Part shown: piece by piece, positions 1 to 8,435 of the stretch
Layout of the letters: the number at the start of each line of letters is the position of its first letter
How positions within the stretch are numbered: position 1 is the first letter of the stretch
NCBI RefSeq assembly: GCF_900143245.1
Contig: NZ_FRDK01000012.1
Coordinates: 1-64,000 of the forward strand
Origin: Flavobacterium fryxellicola
GTDB lineage: Bacteria; Bacteroidota; Bacteroidia; Flavobacteriales; Flavobacteriaceae
Direction of reading: 5' to 3'
DNA: 64,000 nt
The notes under the pieces: generated by a model
Told to the model about the DNA's origin: nothing
Database searches by the model: none
The model's input: only the letters and a program-made list of their open reading frames with translations
Program-made: the position numbers and the translations under genes

Positions 1-2
1 AA

Positions 3-314
3 CTAAATCTTTCTTGGATCGGATGTCCCAAACTTTTTTTTTAAAAGTTCACGACTGATTTCTAATTCAATTTCTTTGTTAGCCAATAATTTACGTAGTA
101 TTCTGTTTTCTTCCTCAGACTGCTTTAGCTCCTTACTGCGAGTGTCATATGTTACTTTTAAACCCGCTTCACCTTGCTTGTCGTGTTTCTTCTTCCAACT
201 ATATAACGTGCCAGTGCTGACACTATATTTACGGCAAGTTTCAACTATTCCTACCTCTTCTGAAAAGGATAGGATTTCTAGCTTTTCTTCTAAAGTCCAT
301 TTCTTGTATTTCAT
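3..314 (-). CDS. IS3-family transposase OrfA (HTH subunit)
   Basis: 103-residue helix-turn-helix protein of the IS3/IS150 OrfA type. Residues 6-45 form the HTH (KWTLEEKLEIL, then VSTGTLYSWKKK), and residues 58-95 form a Leu/Glu-rich coiled coil typical of OrfA. In this family OrfA binds the element ends and is joined to the DDE catalytic OrfB by programmed -1 frameshifting. Nine consecutive A on the coding strand, followed by G (plus-strand T run at 34-42), lie about 30 bases before the stop and could be the slippery site. OrfB would lie beyond the left edge, so only one end of the element is visible. The element end probably lies between 315 and 370, but I could not define its inverted repeat. 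Confidence 0.85.
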   Translation of the reverse strand: MKYKKWTLEEKLEILSFSEEVGIVETCRKYSVSTGTLYSWKKKHDKQGEAGLKVTYDTRSKELKQSEEENRILRKLLANKEIELEISRELLKKKFGTSDPRKI

Positions 315-619
315 GTTTCAAATATATAAGTTTGAAATTTAAAATATCACTCCGAACTTTTAAGGGGCTAAAATACAAGGTTAGCTTATGATATTCGCAA
401 CTATTTTTTAGCTAATGTTCTTTAAAAATTTAGGTCAAATTACGAACTAACACATATTGTTTTTTCGTAAGACAAATATGAAAAAAAAAAAAACGAATTA
501 ACGAATTATCTTATGATTTAACATATAATTATCAAGTTTAACACTTCAAACTATTTACATCATAATTTTAAAAGACTTCCTTATTAATTTATTACGCGGG
601 CTCTTTAGAGCATAAATAA

Positions 620-691
620 AAAACTTTTCCGCTGGATGTTCCGCTGGATGTTGATTTAGGAGCAGGAAAAGATTGGTTGGAAGCGCATTAA
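620..691 (+). pseudogene. 3' remnant of an unidentified gene
   Basis: A plus-strand frame with no start codon ends in TAA at 689-691 and encodes a 23-residue tail finishing GAGKDWLEAH. It is closed upstream by a stop at 617-619. Inside it the 12 bases encoding P-L-D-V occur twice in tandem (629-640 and 641-652). The tail reads like a genuine protein C-terminus that lost its upstream part, plausibly through the rearrangement that brought in the IS element. I do not recognise the family. It converges on the LacI gene, so a LacI-controlled carbohydrate gene is possible but unproven. The rest of 343-619 is AT-rich with no gene seen. Confidence 0.4.
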
Positions 692-710
692 AATTATCTT
701 TTATTTTGCA

Positions 711-750
711 AAAAAAATCTCTAATCATTTAAAAACGATTAGAGATTTTT
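711..750 (-). terminator. Rho-independent terminator after the LacI gene
   Basis: Perfect 11-12 bp stem (AATCTCTAATC against GATTAGAGATT) with a 10-base A-rich loop, flanked by A and T runs. It lies 24 bases after the stop of the minus-strand LacI gene. The A/T flanks allow function in both directions. Confidence 0.85.
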
Positions 751-773
751 TTGTTGTTACATTAAATGAGATG

Positions 774-1796
774 CTACAATTTTATTGTAGACTCTCTTTC
801 CTTCAACACCGTCTTAATCACCACGGTTTCATAAGGAATATCCTCTTCTTTAGATTCCAATCTGTCAATCAGTAATTTAGCTGCGACTTCTCCTATTTCA
901 ATTCCGTGCTGACTTACCGTCGTTAAACTTGGTGACAATCTACGGGAAGCCAAAATTCCGTCAGCAAAACCGATAATAGAGATGTCTTCCGGCACTTTAA
1001 ATCCTTTTTTCAGTGCAATACGCAGTGCCGCTACAGAGTCGTTTTCTTCAATAGCGAAGATTCCGTCTATTTTATTTTCAAATATTTTTTCGATTTTATC
1101 CTTTAAATCATCTTCGGCATCCGTTCGAATAATAATATTTGAGTTAACTGCAATAGTATTATTTTCTAATGCTTTCAAATACCCATCGGCTCTTAGCTTA
1201 CCTACACTTAGATTATCAATAGAGGAAAGTAGCGCGATATTTTTACATCCAAGATTAATTAAATGTTGGGTGGCATTCAAAGCGGAATCAAAATCATCAA
1301 CAATTACTTTATCGCACTCAACCCCTTCGGCAATACGATCAAACATTACGATTGGAGTACCATCATTTATTATTGCGGAAAAATGATCGTAATCCTGGTT
1401 TTTTTGTGCTTCCTCAGAAACCGAAACAATAAATCCATCAATGGTTCCATTGCTAAGCATTTCCAAAGTATGCGCTTCTTTCTCTGCAGATTCATTGGAG
1501 ATACACATGATCACATTATACCCTTTTTCATCCGCTACTTTTTCAATACCGCTAAAAACCTTGGCAAAAAAAGAATTCAAGATATTGGGAATAATGACCC
1601 CTATTGTTTTTGTTTTTCTATTTTTAAGATTGAGACCAATTACATTGGGTTTGTAATTTTTGAGTTTTGCATATTCTTTTATTTTCACTTTAGTTAGGTC
1701 ACTTATTTCCGGACTATCATTGAGCGCTTTTGAAACTGTTGAAACAGAAACATTCAGTTCTTTTGCGATTTGTTTTAACGTAGCTTTAGCTTTCAT
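774..1796 (-). CDS. LacI-family transcriptional regulator
   Basis: 340 residues, full family length. The N-terminal HTH at residues 5-26 contains VSVSTVSKALND, where the hinge-proximal helix reads the operator. From about residue 62 (TIGVIIPNILNSFF) a periplasmic-binding-protein-like effector domain follows, with a sugar-type pocket (FDRIAEG, ISIIGFADG). In Bacteroidetes such regulators usually sit beside SusC/SusD or sugar-transport genes. Here the neighbours are a gene remnant and an IS element, so the regulated sugar locus appears lost or displaced. The gene is divergent from rplM across 342 bases. The target and inducer cannot be read from the sequence. Confidence 0.9.
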   Translation of the reverse strand: MKAKATLKQIAKELNVSVSTVSKALNDSPEISDLTKVKIKEYAKLKNYKPNVIGLNLKNRKTKTIGVIIPNILNSFFAKVFSGIEKVADEKGYNVIMCISNESAEKEAHTLEMLSNGTIDGFIVSVSEEAQKNQDYDHFSAIINDGTPIVMFDRIAEGVECDKVIVDDFDSALNATQHLINLGCKNIALLSSIDNLSVGKLRADGYLKALENNTIAVNSNIIIRTDAEDDLKDKIEKIFENKIDGIFAIEENDSVAALRIALKKGFKVPEDISIIGFADGILASRRLSPSLTTVSQHGIEIGEVAAKLLIDRLESKEEDIPYETVVIKTVLKERESTIKL

Positions 1797-2065
1797 AAAG
1801 GGATATTTATTGTAATTGATAAAGGAAAAATACCTACAAGATATAAATAATTAGAATAATAACTATTTAATTGACAAAAATAGCATTTCTAATAGAGAAT
1901 TTAGGTTTAAAAAATCAGGAATAGTCAATAAAATCATAAAAAAAATCATGATTCCGGTAACTCCACTGCACGTGTACTAATCCAAAATTTGAAGATAGAA
2001 ATTAATTTTAAATATCCATTTGATAATCAGCACTAAAACAAGATAAAAATAATCATTTAAGGTAT

Positions 2066-2112
2066 TTGCATTTAAAATAATTAATTGTACTTTTGCAACC
2101 CCTTTATTGGGG
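2066..2112 (+). promoter_or_regulatory. rplM-rpsI promoter with short 5' hairpin
   Basis: TTG at 2066-2068, a 19-base spacer and TACTTTTG at 2088-2095 exactly match the Bacteroidetes sigma-A pattern TTG-N19-TAnnTTTG. Just after the expected start site, CCCC (2099-2102) pairs with GGGG (2109-2112), placing a small hairpin at the very 5' end of the mRNA. The rest of 1797-2065 is AT-rich and shows no gene. Confidence 0.8.
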
Positions 2113-2138
2113 ATGGAATGTTTAATTAAAATAATATT

Positions 2139-2594
2139 ATGGACGCATTAAGCTACAAGACACAATCAGCAAGCAAAGCCACCGTTACAAAAGAGTGGAT
2201 TGTTGTAGATGCTGATGGGCATAACTTAGGTCGTATGGCTTCGAAGATCGCAATGATCCTTAGAGGAAAATACAAAGCAAGTTACACACCACATGTTGAC
2301 TGTGGAGATAACGTAATTGTTATCAACTCAGAAAAAATCAACCTTACAGGAAACAAGATGAAAGAGAAAACTTACATCCGTCACACTGGCTACCCTGGAG
2401 GACAAAGAACTTTAACTGCTGAAGTATTGCAATCAAAAAATCCTGCATTACTAGTTGAAAAAGCGATAAAAGGGATGTTACCTAAAAACAAGTTAGGTGC
2501 TGAACTTTTTAGAAATTTAAATGTTGTTGTAGGATCAGAGCACAAACAAGGCGCTCAAAAACCTAGAACAGTTAACCTTAACGATCTTAAGTAA
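2139..2594 (+). CDS. rplM: 50S ribosomal protein L13
   Basis: 151 residues, normal length for L13, an early-assembling protein of the large subunit. It shows the family core VDADGHNLGRMASKIA near residues 23-38, YIRHTGYPGG near residues 80-90, and GMLPKNKLG near residues 110-120. It is the first gene of the rplM-rpsI pair; its TAA stop overlaps the ATG of rpsI by one base, so translation is probably coupled. A canonical promoter lies just upstream. Confidence 0.97.
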   Translation: MDALSYKTQSASKATVTKEWIVVDADGHNLGRMASKIAMILRGKYKASYTPHVDCGDNVIVINSEKINLTGNKMKEKTYIRHTGYPGGQRTLTAEVLQSKNPALLVEKAIKGMLPKNKLGAELFRNLNVVVGSEHKQGAQKPRTVNLNDLK

Positions 2595-2980
2595 TGGGAG
2601 TTATTCACAAAATCGGTAGAAGAAAAACCGCTGTTGCACGTGTTTATGTTTCAGAAGGAACAGGAGTAATCACTGTAAACAAAAAAGCATTCGAAACATA
2701 CTTCCCAACTGCAACTTTACAGTACAAAGTATTACAACCGATGTCTATGACAGAAAATGTAAGCAACTTTGACGTTAAAGTAAACGTTTACGGAGGTGGT
2801 TCAACTGGTCAAGCAGAAGCTGTAAGAATGGCATTAGCACGTGTTATGTGTGAAGTAAATGCTGAAAACAGAGCTATCTTGAAACCAGAAGGTTTATTGA
2901 CAAGAGATCCAAGAATGGTTGAACGTAAGAAATTCGGTCAGAAGAAAGCTCGTAAGAGATTTCAATTCTCAAAACGTTAA
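2594..2980 (+). CDS. rpsI: 30S ribosomal protein S9
   Basis: 128 residues, the usual S9 length. The N-terminal IGRRKTAVARVY and the basic C-terminus KKARKRFQFSKR are diagnostic; the C-terminal tail reaches the P-site tRNA in the ribosome. It is translationally linked to rplM through the one-base stop/start overlap. The downstream segment to 3205 contains the leader of rpsB. Confidence 0.97.
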   Translation: MGVIHKIGRRKTAVARVYVSEGTGVITVNKKAFETYFPTATLQYKVLQPMSMTENVSNFDVKVNVYGGGSTGQAEAVRMALARVMCEVNAENRAILKPEGLLTRDPRMVERKKFGQKKARKRFQFSKR

Positions 2981-3059
2981 TACTGAACTTCAATCTGAAC
3001 TCGTTTCAGGTTTTCAAGAACAGGTACTGGAATTAATTCAGTATAATTATTCTAAAGTT

Positions 3060-3180
3060 GCTGAAAAAATTTCAGCATAAATTTAAAAAACACAGTTGTT
3101 GTTGCTCTCCTACTGAGGTAGGAAATAGTTTAGCATCTAAATGCATATAGCCGGTAAACCGCCATTTATGCATTGCTAAT
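3060..3180 (+). promoter_or_regulatory. Structured leader upstream of rpsB
   Basis: Three stem-loops lie in the 225 bases between rpsI and rpsB: GCTGAAA/TTTCAGC (3060-3076), CCTAC/GTAGG with loop TGAG (3109-3122), and a long stem. In the long stem TTAGCA (3130-3135) faces TGCTAA (3174-3179) and AATGCATA (3140-3147) pairs with TATGCATT (3167-3174), with an inner GGT/ACC hairpin; some ends are alternative pairings. The layout resembles ribosomal-protein autoregulatory leaders, with S2 the likely ligand by inference. No U-run follows the last stem, so translational control seems likelier than attenuation. Confidence 0.55.
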
Positions 3181-3205
3181 CAACAGAACGTAAACTAGAA
3201 CAAAA

Positions 3206-4021
3206 ATGGCAAACAAAGTAGAAGTTAAAGACTTACTAGAAGCAGGTGTTCACTTTGGACACATGACTAGAAAATGGGATCCAAACATGGCTCCTTACAT
3301 CTATATGGAGCGTAATGGTATTCACATTATCAATCTATATAAAACGGCAGCAAAAATTGAAGAAGCGAATGAAGCTTTGAAAAAAATCGCTGCATCAGGT
3401 AGAAAAATATTATTCGTTGCTACCAAAAAACAAGCAAAAGACATCGTTGCTGAAAAAGCAAAAGCTGCAAACATGCCTTACATCACTGAAAGATGGCCTG
3501 GTGGAATGCTAACTAACTTCGTAACTATCCGTAAAGCTGTTAAAAAAATGGCTACTATTGATAAAATGAAGAAAGATGGTACTTTCATGACTCTTTCTAA
3601 AAAAGAGCGTTTGCAAGTAGATCGTCTTCGTGCTAAATTAGAGAAAAACTTAGGTTCAATCGCTGACATGTCTAGACTACCAGCTGCATTGTTCGTAGTT
3701 GATATCAAAGCAGAACACATCGCAATAAAAGAAGCTCAAAAATTAAACATTCCAGTTTTCGCAATGGTGGATACTAATTCTGACCCAAGAGAGGTTGAAT
3801 TCGTAATCCCATCTAACGATGATGCTTCTAAATCAATTGATAAAATTTTAACTTTGGTTACCGCTGCAATTGTTGAAGGACTTTCTGATAGAGGTTCTGA
3901 CAAAGAAGGCGAAGCAACTGCTGAAGTTGTTGCTCCTGCTGAAACGGTAGCTCCTGCTGCTGAAGCTGTAGAAGTAGCTCCTGCTGTAGAAGCTGCTGCT
4001 CCAACTGCAACTGAAGAATAA
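3206..4021 (+). CDS. rpsB: 30S ribosomal protein S2
   Basis: 271 residues. The S2 core (LLEAGVHFGHMTRKWDPNM at the N-terminus, ERWPGGMLTNF near residue 95, PVFAMVDTNSDP near residue 180) spans about 230 residues. It is followed by an extension of about 40 residues made almost only of Ala, Glu, Val, Pro and Thr, which is presumably disordered. S2 joins the small subunit late and bridges to S1. It lies immediately before tsf, the classical bacterial order. A folded leader precedes it. Confidence 0.97.
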   Translation: MANKVEVKDLLEAGVHFGHMTRKWDPNMAPYIYMERNGIHIINLYKTAAKIEEANEALKKIAASGRKILFVATKKQAKDIVAEKAKAANMPYITERWPGGMLTNFVTIRKAVKKMATIDKMKKDGTFMTLSKKERLQVDRLRAKLEKNLGSIADMSRLPAALFVVDIKAEHIAIKEAQKLNIPVFAMVDTNSDPREVEFVIPSNDDASKSIDKILTLVTAAIVEGLSDRGSDKEGEATAEVVAPAETVAPAAEAVEVAPAVEAAAPTATEE

Positions 4022-4031
4022 AACAAAAAGA

Positions 4032-4125
4032 AATTCCAAATTCTAAAATTCCAAATTCCAAAAATTATATCAGCAATGATTTAATTTATCAATTGGATGC
4101 AGGATTTCTGAATTTGGAATTTTTT
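4032..4125 (+). promoter_or_regulatory. Inverted repeat between rpsB and tsf
   Basis: AATTCCAAATTC occurs twice in direct orientation (4032-4043 and 4047-4058), and its complement GAATTTGGAATT lies at 4110-4121, followed by TTTTT. Either upstream copy can pair with the downstream one, giving two alternative long hairpins ending in a U-run. This may be a partial terminator or attenuator that sets the S2:EF-Ts ratio; function is inferred. Confidence 0.5.
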
Positions 4126-4160
4126 ATTAAAACTATTTTTTAATTTAAAATAAAAAAATT

Positions 4161-5123
4161 ATGGCAACAATTACTGCTGCAGATGTAAATAAATTAAGAC
4201 AAACTACAGGTGCCGGAATGATGGACTGTAAAAAAGCTTTAGTTGAAGCTGATGGAGATTTCGATAAAGCTATACAAAACCTTAGAGAAAAAGGACAAAA
4301 AGTTGCTGCTAACCGTTCTGACCGTGAGTCTTCTGAAGGAGCAGCTGTTTCTTTTATCAATGCTGACAAAACTAAAGGAGCAATCATAACTTTAAATTGT
4401 GAAACAGATTTCGTAGGTAAAAATGAATCTTTCGTTTCTTTAGCTAAAGAATTAGTTGAAAAAGCGATTAACTTCTCTTCCAAAGAAGAATTCTTAGCGT
4501 CAGATTTCAACGGTATTACTGTTGCTGAGAAATTGATCGAACAAACAGGTGTTATTGGTGAAAAAATCGAAATCGGTGATTTTGAAATTTTAGAAGGTGC
4601 TTTTGTTGGATCTTATGTTCACGTTAACAAAATTGCTGCATTAACTGCTATTTCTGCTGCTGTAGCTAACGCAGAAGTTCTTACTAAAGATATCTCTATG
4701 CAAGTTGCATCAATGGGAGCTGACACATTATCTTACAAAGATTTTGACCCATCTTTCGTTGCATCTGAACTTGCTGCTCGTATTGCTATAATCGAAAAAG
4801 AAAATGAAGAAGCAAAACGTTTAGGAAAAACTTTAAAAAATGTTCCTAAATATATTTCTTACTCTCAATTAACTGAAGAAGTTCTAAAACAAGCTGAGGA
4901 AGATGCTAAAGCTGAGTTAAAAGCTGAAGGTAAACCAGAACAAATTTGGGACAAAATTATCCCTGGAAAAGTACTGCGTTTCATCTCTGACAACACTACT
5001 TTAGACCAAGAAAAAGCGTTATTGGATCAAAACTTCATCAAAGATGACAGTAAAAAAGTGGGTGATTATGTTAAAGAATTCAAAGTTGAAATTACAGGTT
5101 TCAAAAGAGCTGCTTTAGGATAG
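4161..5123 (+). CDS. tsf: Translation elongation factor Ts
   Basis: 320 residues; EF-Ts recharges EF-Tu by exchanging GDP for GTP. The N-terminal UBA-like module (VNKLRQTTGAGMMDCKKAL, residues 9-27) and the core motif TDFVGKNESF near residue 87 identify it. It is somewhat longer than the enterobacterial protein, as I recall is common in Bacteroidetes. It is paired with rpsB and closed by a strong terminator. Confidence 0.97.
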   Translation: MATITAADVNKLRQTTGAGMMDCKKALVEADGDFDKAIQNLREKGQKVAANRSDRESSEGAAVSFINADKTKGAIITLNCETDFVGKNESFVSLAKELVEKAINFSSKEEFLASDFNGITVAEKLIEQTGVIGEKIEIGDFEILEGAFVGSYVHVNKIAALTAISAAVANAEVLTKDISMQVASMGADTLSYKDFDPSFVASELAARIAIIEKENEEAKRLGKTLKNVPKYISYSQLTEEVLKQAEEDAKAELKAEGKPEQIWDKIIPGKVLRFISDNTTLDQEKALLDQNFIKDDSKKVGDYVKEFKVEITGFKRAALG

Positions 5124-5150
5124 ATTACTATTTGATTTCCTATTATATAT

Positions 5151-5190
5151 AAAACCCCATTTCAAAATAATTTGAAATGGGGTTTTGTTT
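5151..5190. terminator. Bidirectional terminator between tsf and the barrel gene
   Basis: A 16-bp perfect stem (AAAACCCCATTTCAAA against its complement, 5151-5166/5171-5186) with an ATAA loop. It serves tsf from the left and the convergent barrel gene ending at 5199 from the right. Confidence 0.93.
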
Positions 5191-5198
5191 TATTTTTA

Positions 5199-7784
5199 CT
5201 ATAACGAATAATTGACTCCAAGCATCAAATACCCGGGACGGATTGACACTCTTGATGCTGTAAAAAAACTGGCGTTTGTTGTGTTTAACAATAAAGTAGT
5301 CTGATTCAAATTTAGCATGTTGTTTCCATTAAAAAATAACTTCCAATTTTTAGTTGCCATATACTGCACATTTGCATTTAGAAAAAACAATTGATTGGTA
5401 TCAAAACCTGAATCTTGATCATTTATTACAAAACCTATATCCCATTTTAACTTAGTCTTGCTTTTACCACGAATAGATAGCGCAATCTGATGATTTTGAC
5501 TCGTGTTAATAAAATTAGTTGCACTTTGCATTACTATTCTTTGAATAAAGTTATAGTCAATCCCAAACTGTACATGTGATTTCCTAAAATTAGATACCAA
5601 CTGCAAACGATTCGTGAAATTTTGAGTCTCAACTTCATTATCGACACTATTGAACTGGGACAAGCCTATAGATTTCAGATAAAACAAAGTGGTTTTAATT
5701 GAAAACGGCAAATGATTAAGCTTTAAATCATACAAAGCTAATGCCTTAATACTTTTTCTGTTTCTTGTTGTAATCCCAACGTTTTCAATATAATCTGAAT
5801 TGTAGATGGTATTGCTCGATACAGAATTTTGCTCCACATCATAGGATACAGTCGAGTAAAGAACACTTTGACTCCTTGGATTTACACTGAAGTATTGAAG
5901 AGAAAAACTATTTTTAGGAATTATTCGATTATAATCAATTGAAGTAGCCTTTGAAATAGTTTGAAAATCAAGTATTATATCGGTTTGCTGCAATTGACTC
6001 AGCGAAGGCAATTGATGATCTAGCGAATAATTGAACGTAAGTTTATTAAGTCCTTTAAAATTATAAATCAAACTAAGGTTAGGCTCATACCGGGTAAATG
6101 CATTTTGAGTGCCTTGAAACCAACTGTTTACCGCCGAAGTTTTAAAACCCAAAATGGATTGAAACTTAGCATCCCAATTTTTTAACCATGAAAAATTGGT
6201 CTGTATTGATTTTCGCTGCAACTTAACATCTAAACCGTTATTTTGGTTTTCTAAAATAACAGTACGTAATCTGTCTTGCTGTGACAAAAGGTTGATTTTA
6301 AAACTAAAATTATTGGTCTTTAGTGTCCTTGTAAATACATTATTAAAATTAAAATTAGCTTGTCTCTGGTTTTGATTTTGATGAATGGTATCAAAAGTAC
6401 CACCAAATAAATTTTGTTGAGAAAACAAATCAACTTTTTGACGGTTATCATCTGCTGAATGCTGGGCTGTTCCTTTATAATTGATAGTCTTTAAAAGTGT
6501 AGTTTGCACTTTTACAACATGAGCAAAATTAAAATTTGCATCACTCTTAGTGTAGTTCAATACATTTCCTGAGCGCAATAAATCTTGGACATCTTTGTCT
6601 GCATTTGGTGTAAATCCAGCAGCATACGATATGAAAGTATTTTTCGACTTATTAAACTCCCATTTAAAAGCACTATTATTAAGACTGTAAGTCGCAACTT
6701 TATTTTCTAAAAAAGAGAATCGGCTTTGTGGCTGTCCAACATTAGTTTGGAGTTTATCGTTTTCCTCCGTAATAATAGCTTTATTAAAAACATTCGAGAA
6801 CGTAATTTTAGAACGCTTGCCTATTAAACTCGTATAATTAAGTCCAATAAAAGCATTTTTCTTGTCCTTTATAAAAGCATTGGGGTTTAAAAAGGTTGGG
6901 GTTTCAATAGATTTAAATTCTCTATTTTCACTATCGACATCAGCCAAAATTCTCATTTCGTTATAATCTTCTCGCGAAATTGGTGTTTTGGCAATTGTAT
7001 TATAATCCGAAATAACGGCAACATTTCCCTTCTTAAAAAATTTAAAAGAATTAGAGTGGAAACGAAAAGAATTATTTATTCCAGCAGCCGCCTCAAAATC
7101 CATGATCCATTTATTTTTATAACTGTCTTTTGTTTTCAAGTTTAAAGCTATTCCTTTTTTGCTACCGCTGGCAGTTGCAAATCCCGAATAACTAGTTAAC
7201 AGGTCGATTCCCTCAATCATGTCCGCATTTATATTTTGGGTAGCCATTTGATGTTTATTCCCAAAAAACTCATTCCCGTCAATAAGAACGTTATCTATTT
7301 GTTGCCCTTTGTAGAGTACTTTGCCGTCTTGGTCAATATCAAGCCCCGGAAGTTTTTTAATTACATCTTCAATTTTATTTTCGGTACCATCAACCACTGC
7401 TTTCAAATTATACGAAATAGTATCGCCCTTAACCTTCATTACTTTGGGTCTACTTGTGATGATTACATTTTTGAGCTGGTTCGTTTCTGGAAGCAGTGTA
7501 AAACTTAACACCTCCTCTTTTGTAATGGAAATCACCTCTGTAATGGGAACAAAACCAAGCTTTTTAATCGTTACTATATACGATCCTGAAACTAATTCCT
7601 TTTGTATAAAACCATTTGCATCAGTGGTGCCAAAAGCGATTTGATTGTCGTCTTGACTCATGATCACAATAGCTCTGGCCAAGGGAATACTTGCTTCATC
7701 AACAACTTTGAAACGAATAGTATGCTGCGAAAAAAGAAAAACTGGAAATAAAAGAAATACTATGAGTTTAAAGTTTAACTGCAT
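5199..7784 (-). CDS. SusC/TonB-dependent-receptor-like barrel, cassette L1
   Basis: 861 residues. Signal peptide to about residue 19 (ending FSQ), a CarboxypepD_reg-like beta-sandwich at about 22-90 (ASIPLARAIVIMSQ, then GSYIVTIKKLGF), a plug-like region at about 105-215 with the motifs KLPGLDIDQDG and LIDGNEFFG, then a long beta-barrel rich in alternating aromatic residues. This is the architecture of the TonB-receptor-like OMP_b-brl_3 family; the transported ligand is unknown. It is the last gene of a minus-strand operon and starts 4 bases after the GLPGLI-like gene. Its expected partner is the upstream peptide/GLPGLI pair (inference). Confidence 0.85.
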   Translation of the reverse strand: MQLNFKLIVFLLFPVFLFSQHTIRFKVVDEASIPLARAIVIMSQDDNQIAFGTTDANGFIQKELVSGSYIVTIKKLGFVPITEVISITKEEVLSFTLLPETNQLKNVIITSRPKVMKVKGDTISYNLKAVVDGTENKIEDVIKKLPGLDIDQDGKVLYKGQQIDNVLIDGNEFFGNKHQMATQNINADMIEGIDLLTSYSGFATASGSKKGIALNLKTKDSYKNKWIMDFEAAAGINNSFRFHSNSFKFFKKGNVAVISDYNTIAKTPISREDYNEMRILADVDSENREFKSIETPTFLNPNAFIKDKKNAFIGLNYTSLIGKRSKITFSNVFNKAIITEENDKLQTNVGQPQSRFSFLENKVATYSLNNSAFKWEFNKSKNTFISYAAGFTPNADKDVQDLLRSGNVLNYTKSDANFNFAHVVKVQTTLLKTINYKGTAQHSADDNRQKVDLFSQQNLFGGTFDTIHQNQNQRQANFNFNNVFTRTLKTNNFSFKINLLSQQDRLRTVILENQNNGLDVKLQRKSIQTNFSWLKNWDAKFQSILGFKTSAVNSWFQGTQNAFTRYEPNLSLIYNFKGLNKLTFNYSLDHQLPSLSQLQQTDIILDFQTISKATSIDYNRIIPKNSFSLQYFSVNPRSQSVLYSTVSYDVEQNSVSSNTIYNSDYIENVGITTRNRKSIKALALYDLKLNHLPFSIKTTLFYLKSIGLSQFNSVDNEVETQNFTNRLQLVSNFRKSHVQFGIDYNFIQRIVMQSATNFINTSQNHQIALSIRGKSKTKLKWDIGFVINDQDSGFDTNQLFFLNANVQYMATKNWKLFFNGNNMLNLNQTTLLLNTTNASFFTASRVSIRPGYLMLGVNYSL

Positions 7785-7788
7785 TGCA

Positions 7789-8427
7789 TTATAAAAAATT
7801 TGTAATTAATGGAACTTGTAAGTCTACATTAACAGCCTTCACATAAAAATGACTATAATTATACTCTAAAATGACTCCGTCAAGAAACGGAAGCTTATCT
7901 GGACTACCCTTTGTCCATAATTCTCTAGTAAAAAAAACCGTGAGCTTATGATTATTAAAAGTAGTTGTAGCCTCAAAGCAATTATAACCTGCGACTTTTT
8001 TAGTTTTACTTGTATATTTCCATATTGCTTTTGGCAACTTATGAGCAACTAACTTTCCGTTTTCTTTAATGGTATAATTATTATTTTTGAAATTTTTGAT
8101 TAATTTTTTTTCCTTTGAGCTATGCTCAAAACTGGAACTAATGATAGTAGCACCAGTTTTGTCATTTTTATTGTTTTTTAAATTGTCGTTGTTTTTAATA
8201 ACATCTTTTGATTTAACGTGATATAAATTCTCATTTCCTTGAATATACAACACCGATTCAGATTTAATTTCATTGACTTGCTTAATCATCTCATCCTTTA
8301 AACTATCAGGTAGTCCTTTTACTAAATCTTTCGTTAATAGAGTTTGCTTTTGATAGTGGATCGCAACTACAAATTGAGAAGACATCGTATTAAAAAAGAG
8401 CAACAAAAAATAGACAAAATACTTCAT
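7789..8427 (-). CDS. Divergent GLPGLI-family protein, cassette L1
   Basis: 212 residues with an N-terminal signal peptide (to about residue 16, MSSQ). It aligns by pattern with its neighbour: GYNCFEAT near residue 148 corresponds to the conserved Y-x-C-x-K/E-A site, and LPFLDGVILEY near residue 180 stands where other members have LPGLILEL. The central Lys/Asn-rich stretch (about residues 75-125) is poorly conserved. I read it as a diverged paralogue of the 8436-9197 gene (8 bases apart), so cassette L1 has two GLPGLI-type proteins. Molecular function is unknown for the family (TIGR01200/PF09697). Confidence 0.65.
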   Translation of the reverse strand: MKYFVYFLLLFFNTMSSQFVVAIHYQKQTLLTKDLVKGLPDSLKDEMIKQVNEIKSESVLYIQGNENLYHVKSKDVIKNNDNLKNNKNDKTGATIISSSFEHSSKEKKLIKNFKNNNYTIKENGKLVAHKLPKAIWKYTSKTKKVAGYNCFEATTTFNNHKLTVFFTRELWTKGSPDKLPFLDGVILEYNYSHFYVKAVNVDLQVPLITNFL

Positions 8428-8435
8428 TGATTAAT

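Noticed and set aside
3478..4061. Several antisense frames over the 3' half of rpsB
   Set aside because: They arise from the repetitive Ala/Glu codons of the S2 tail read backwards.
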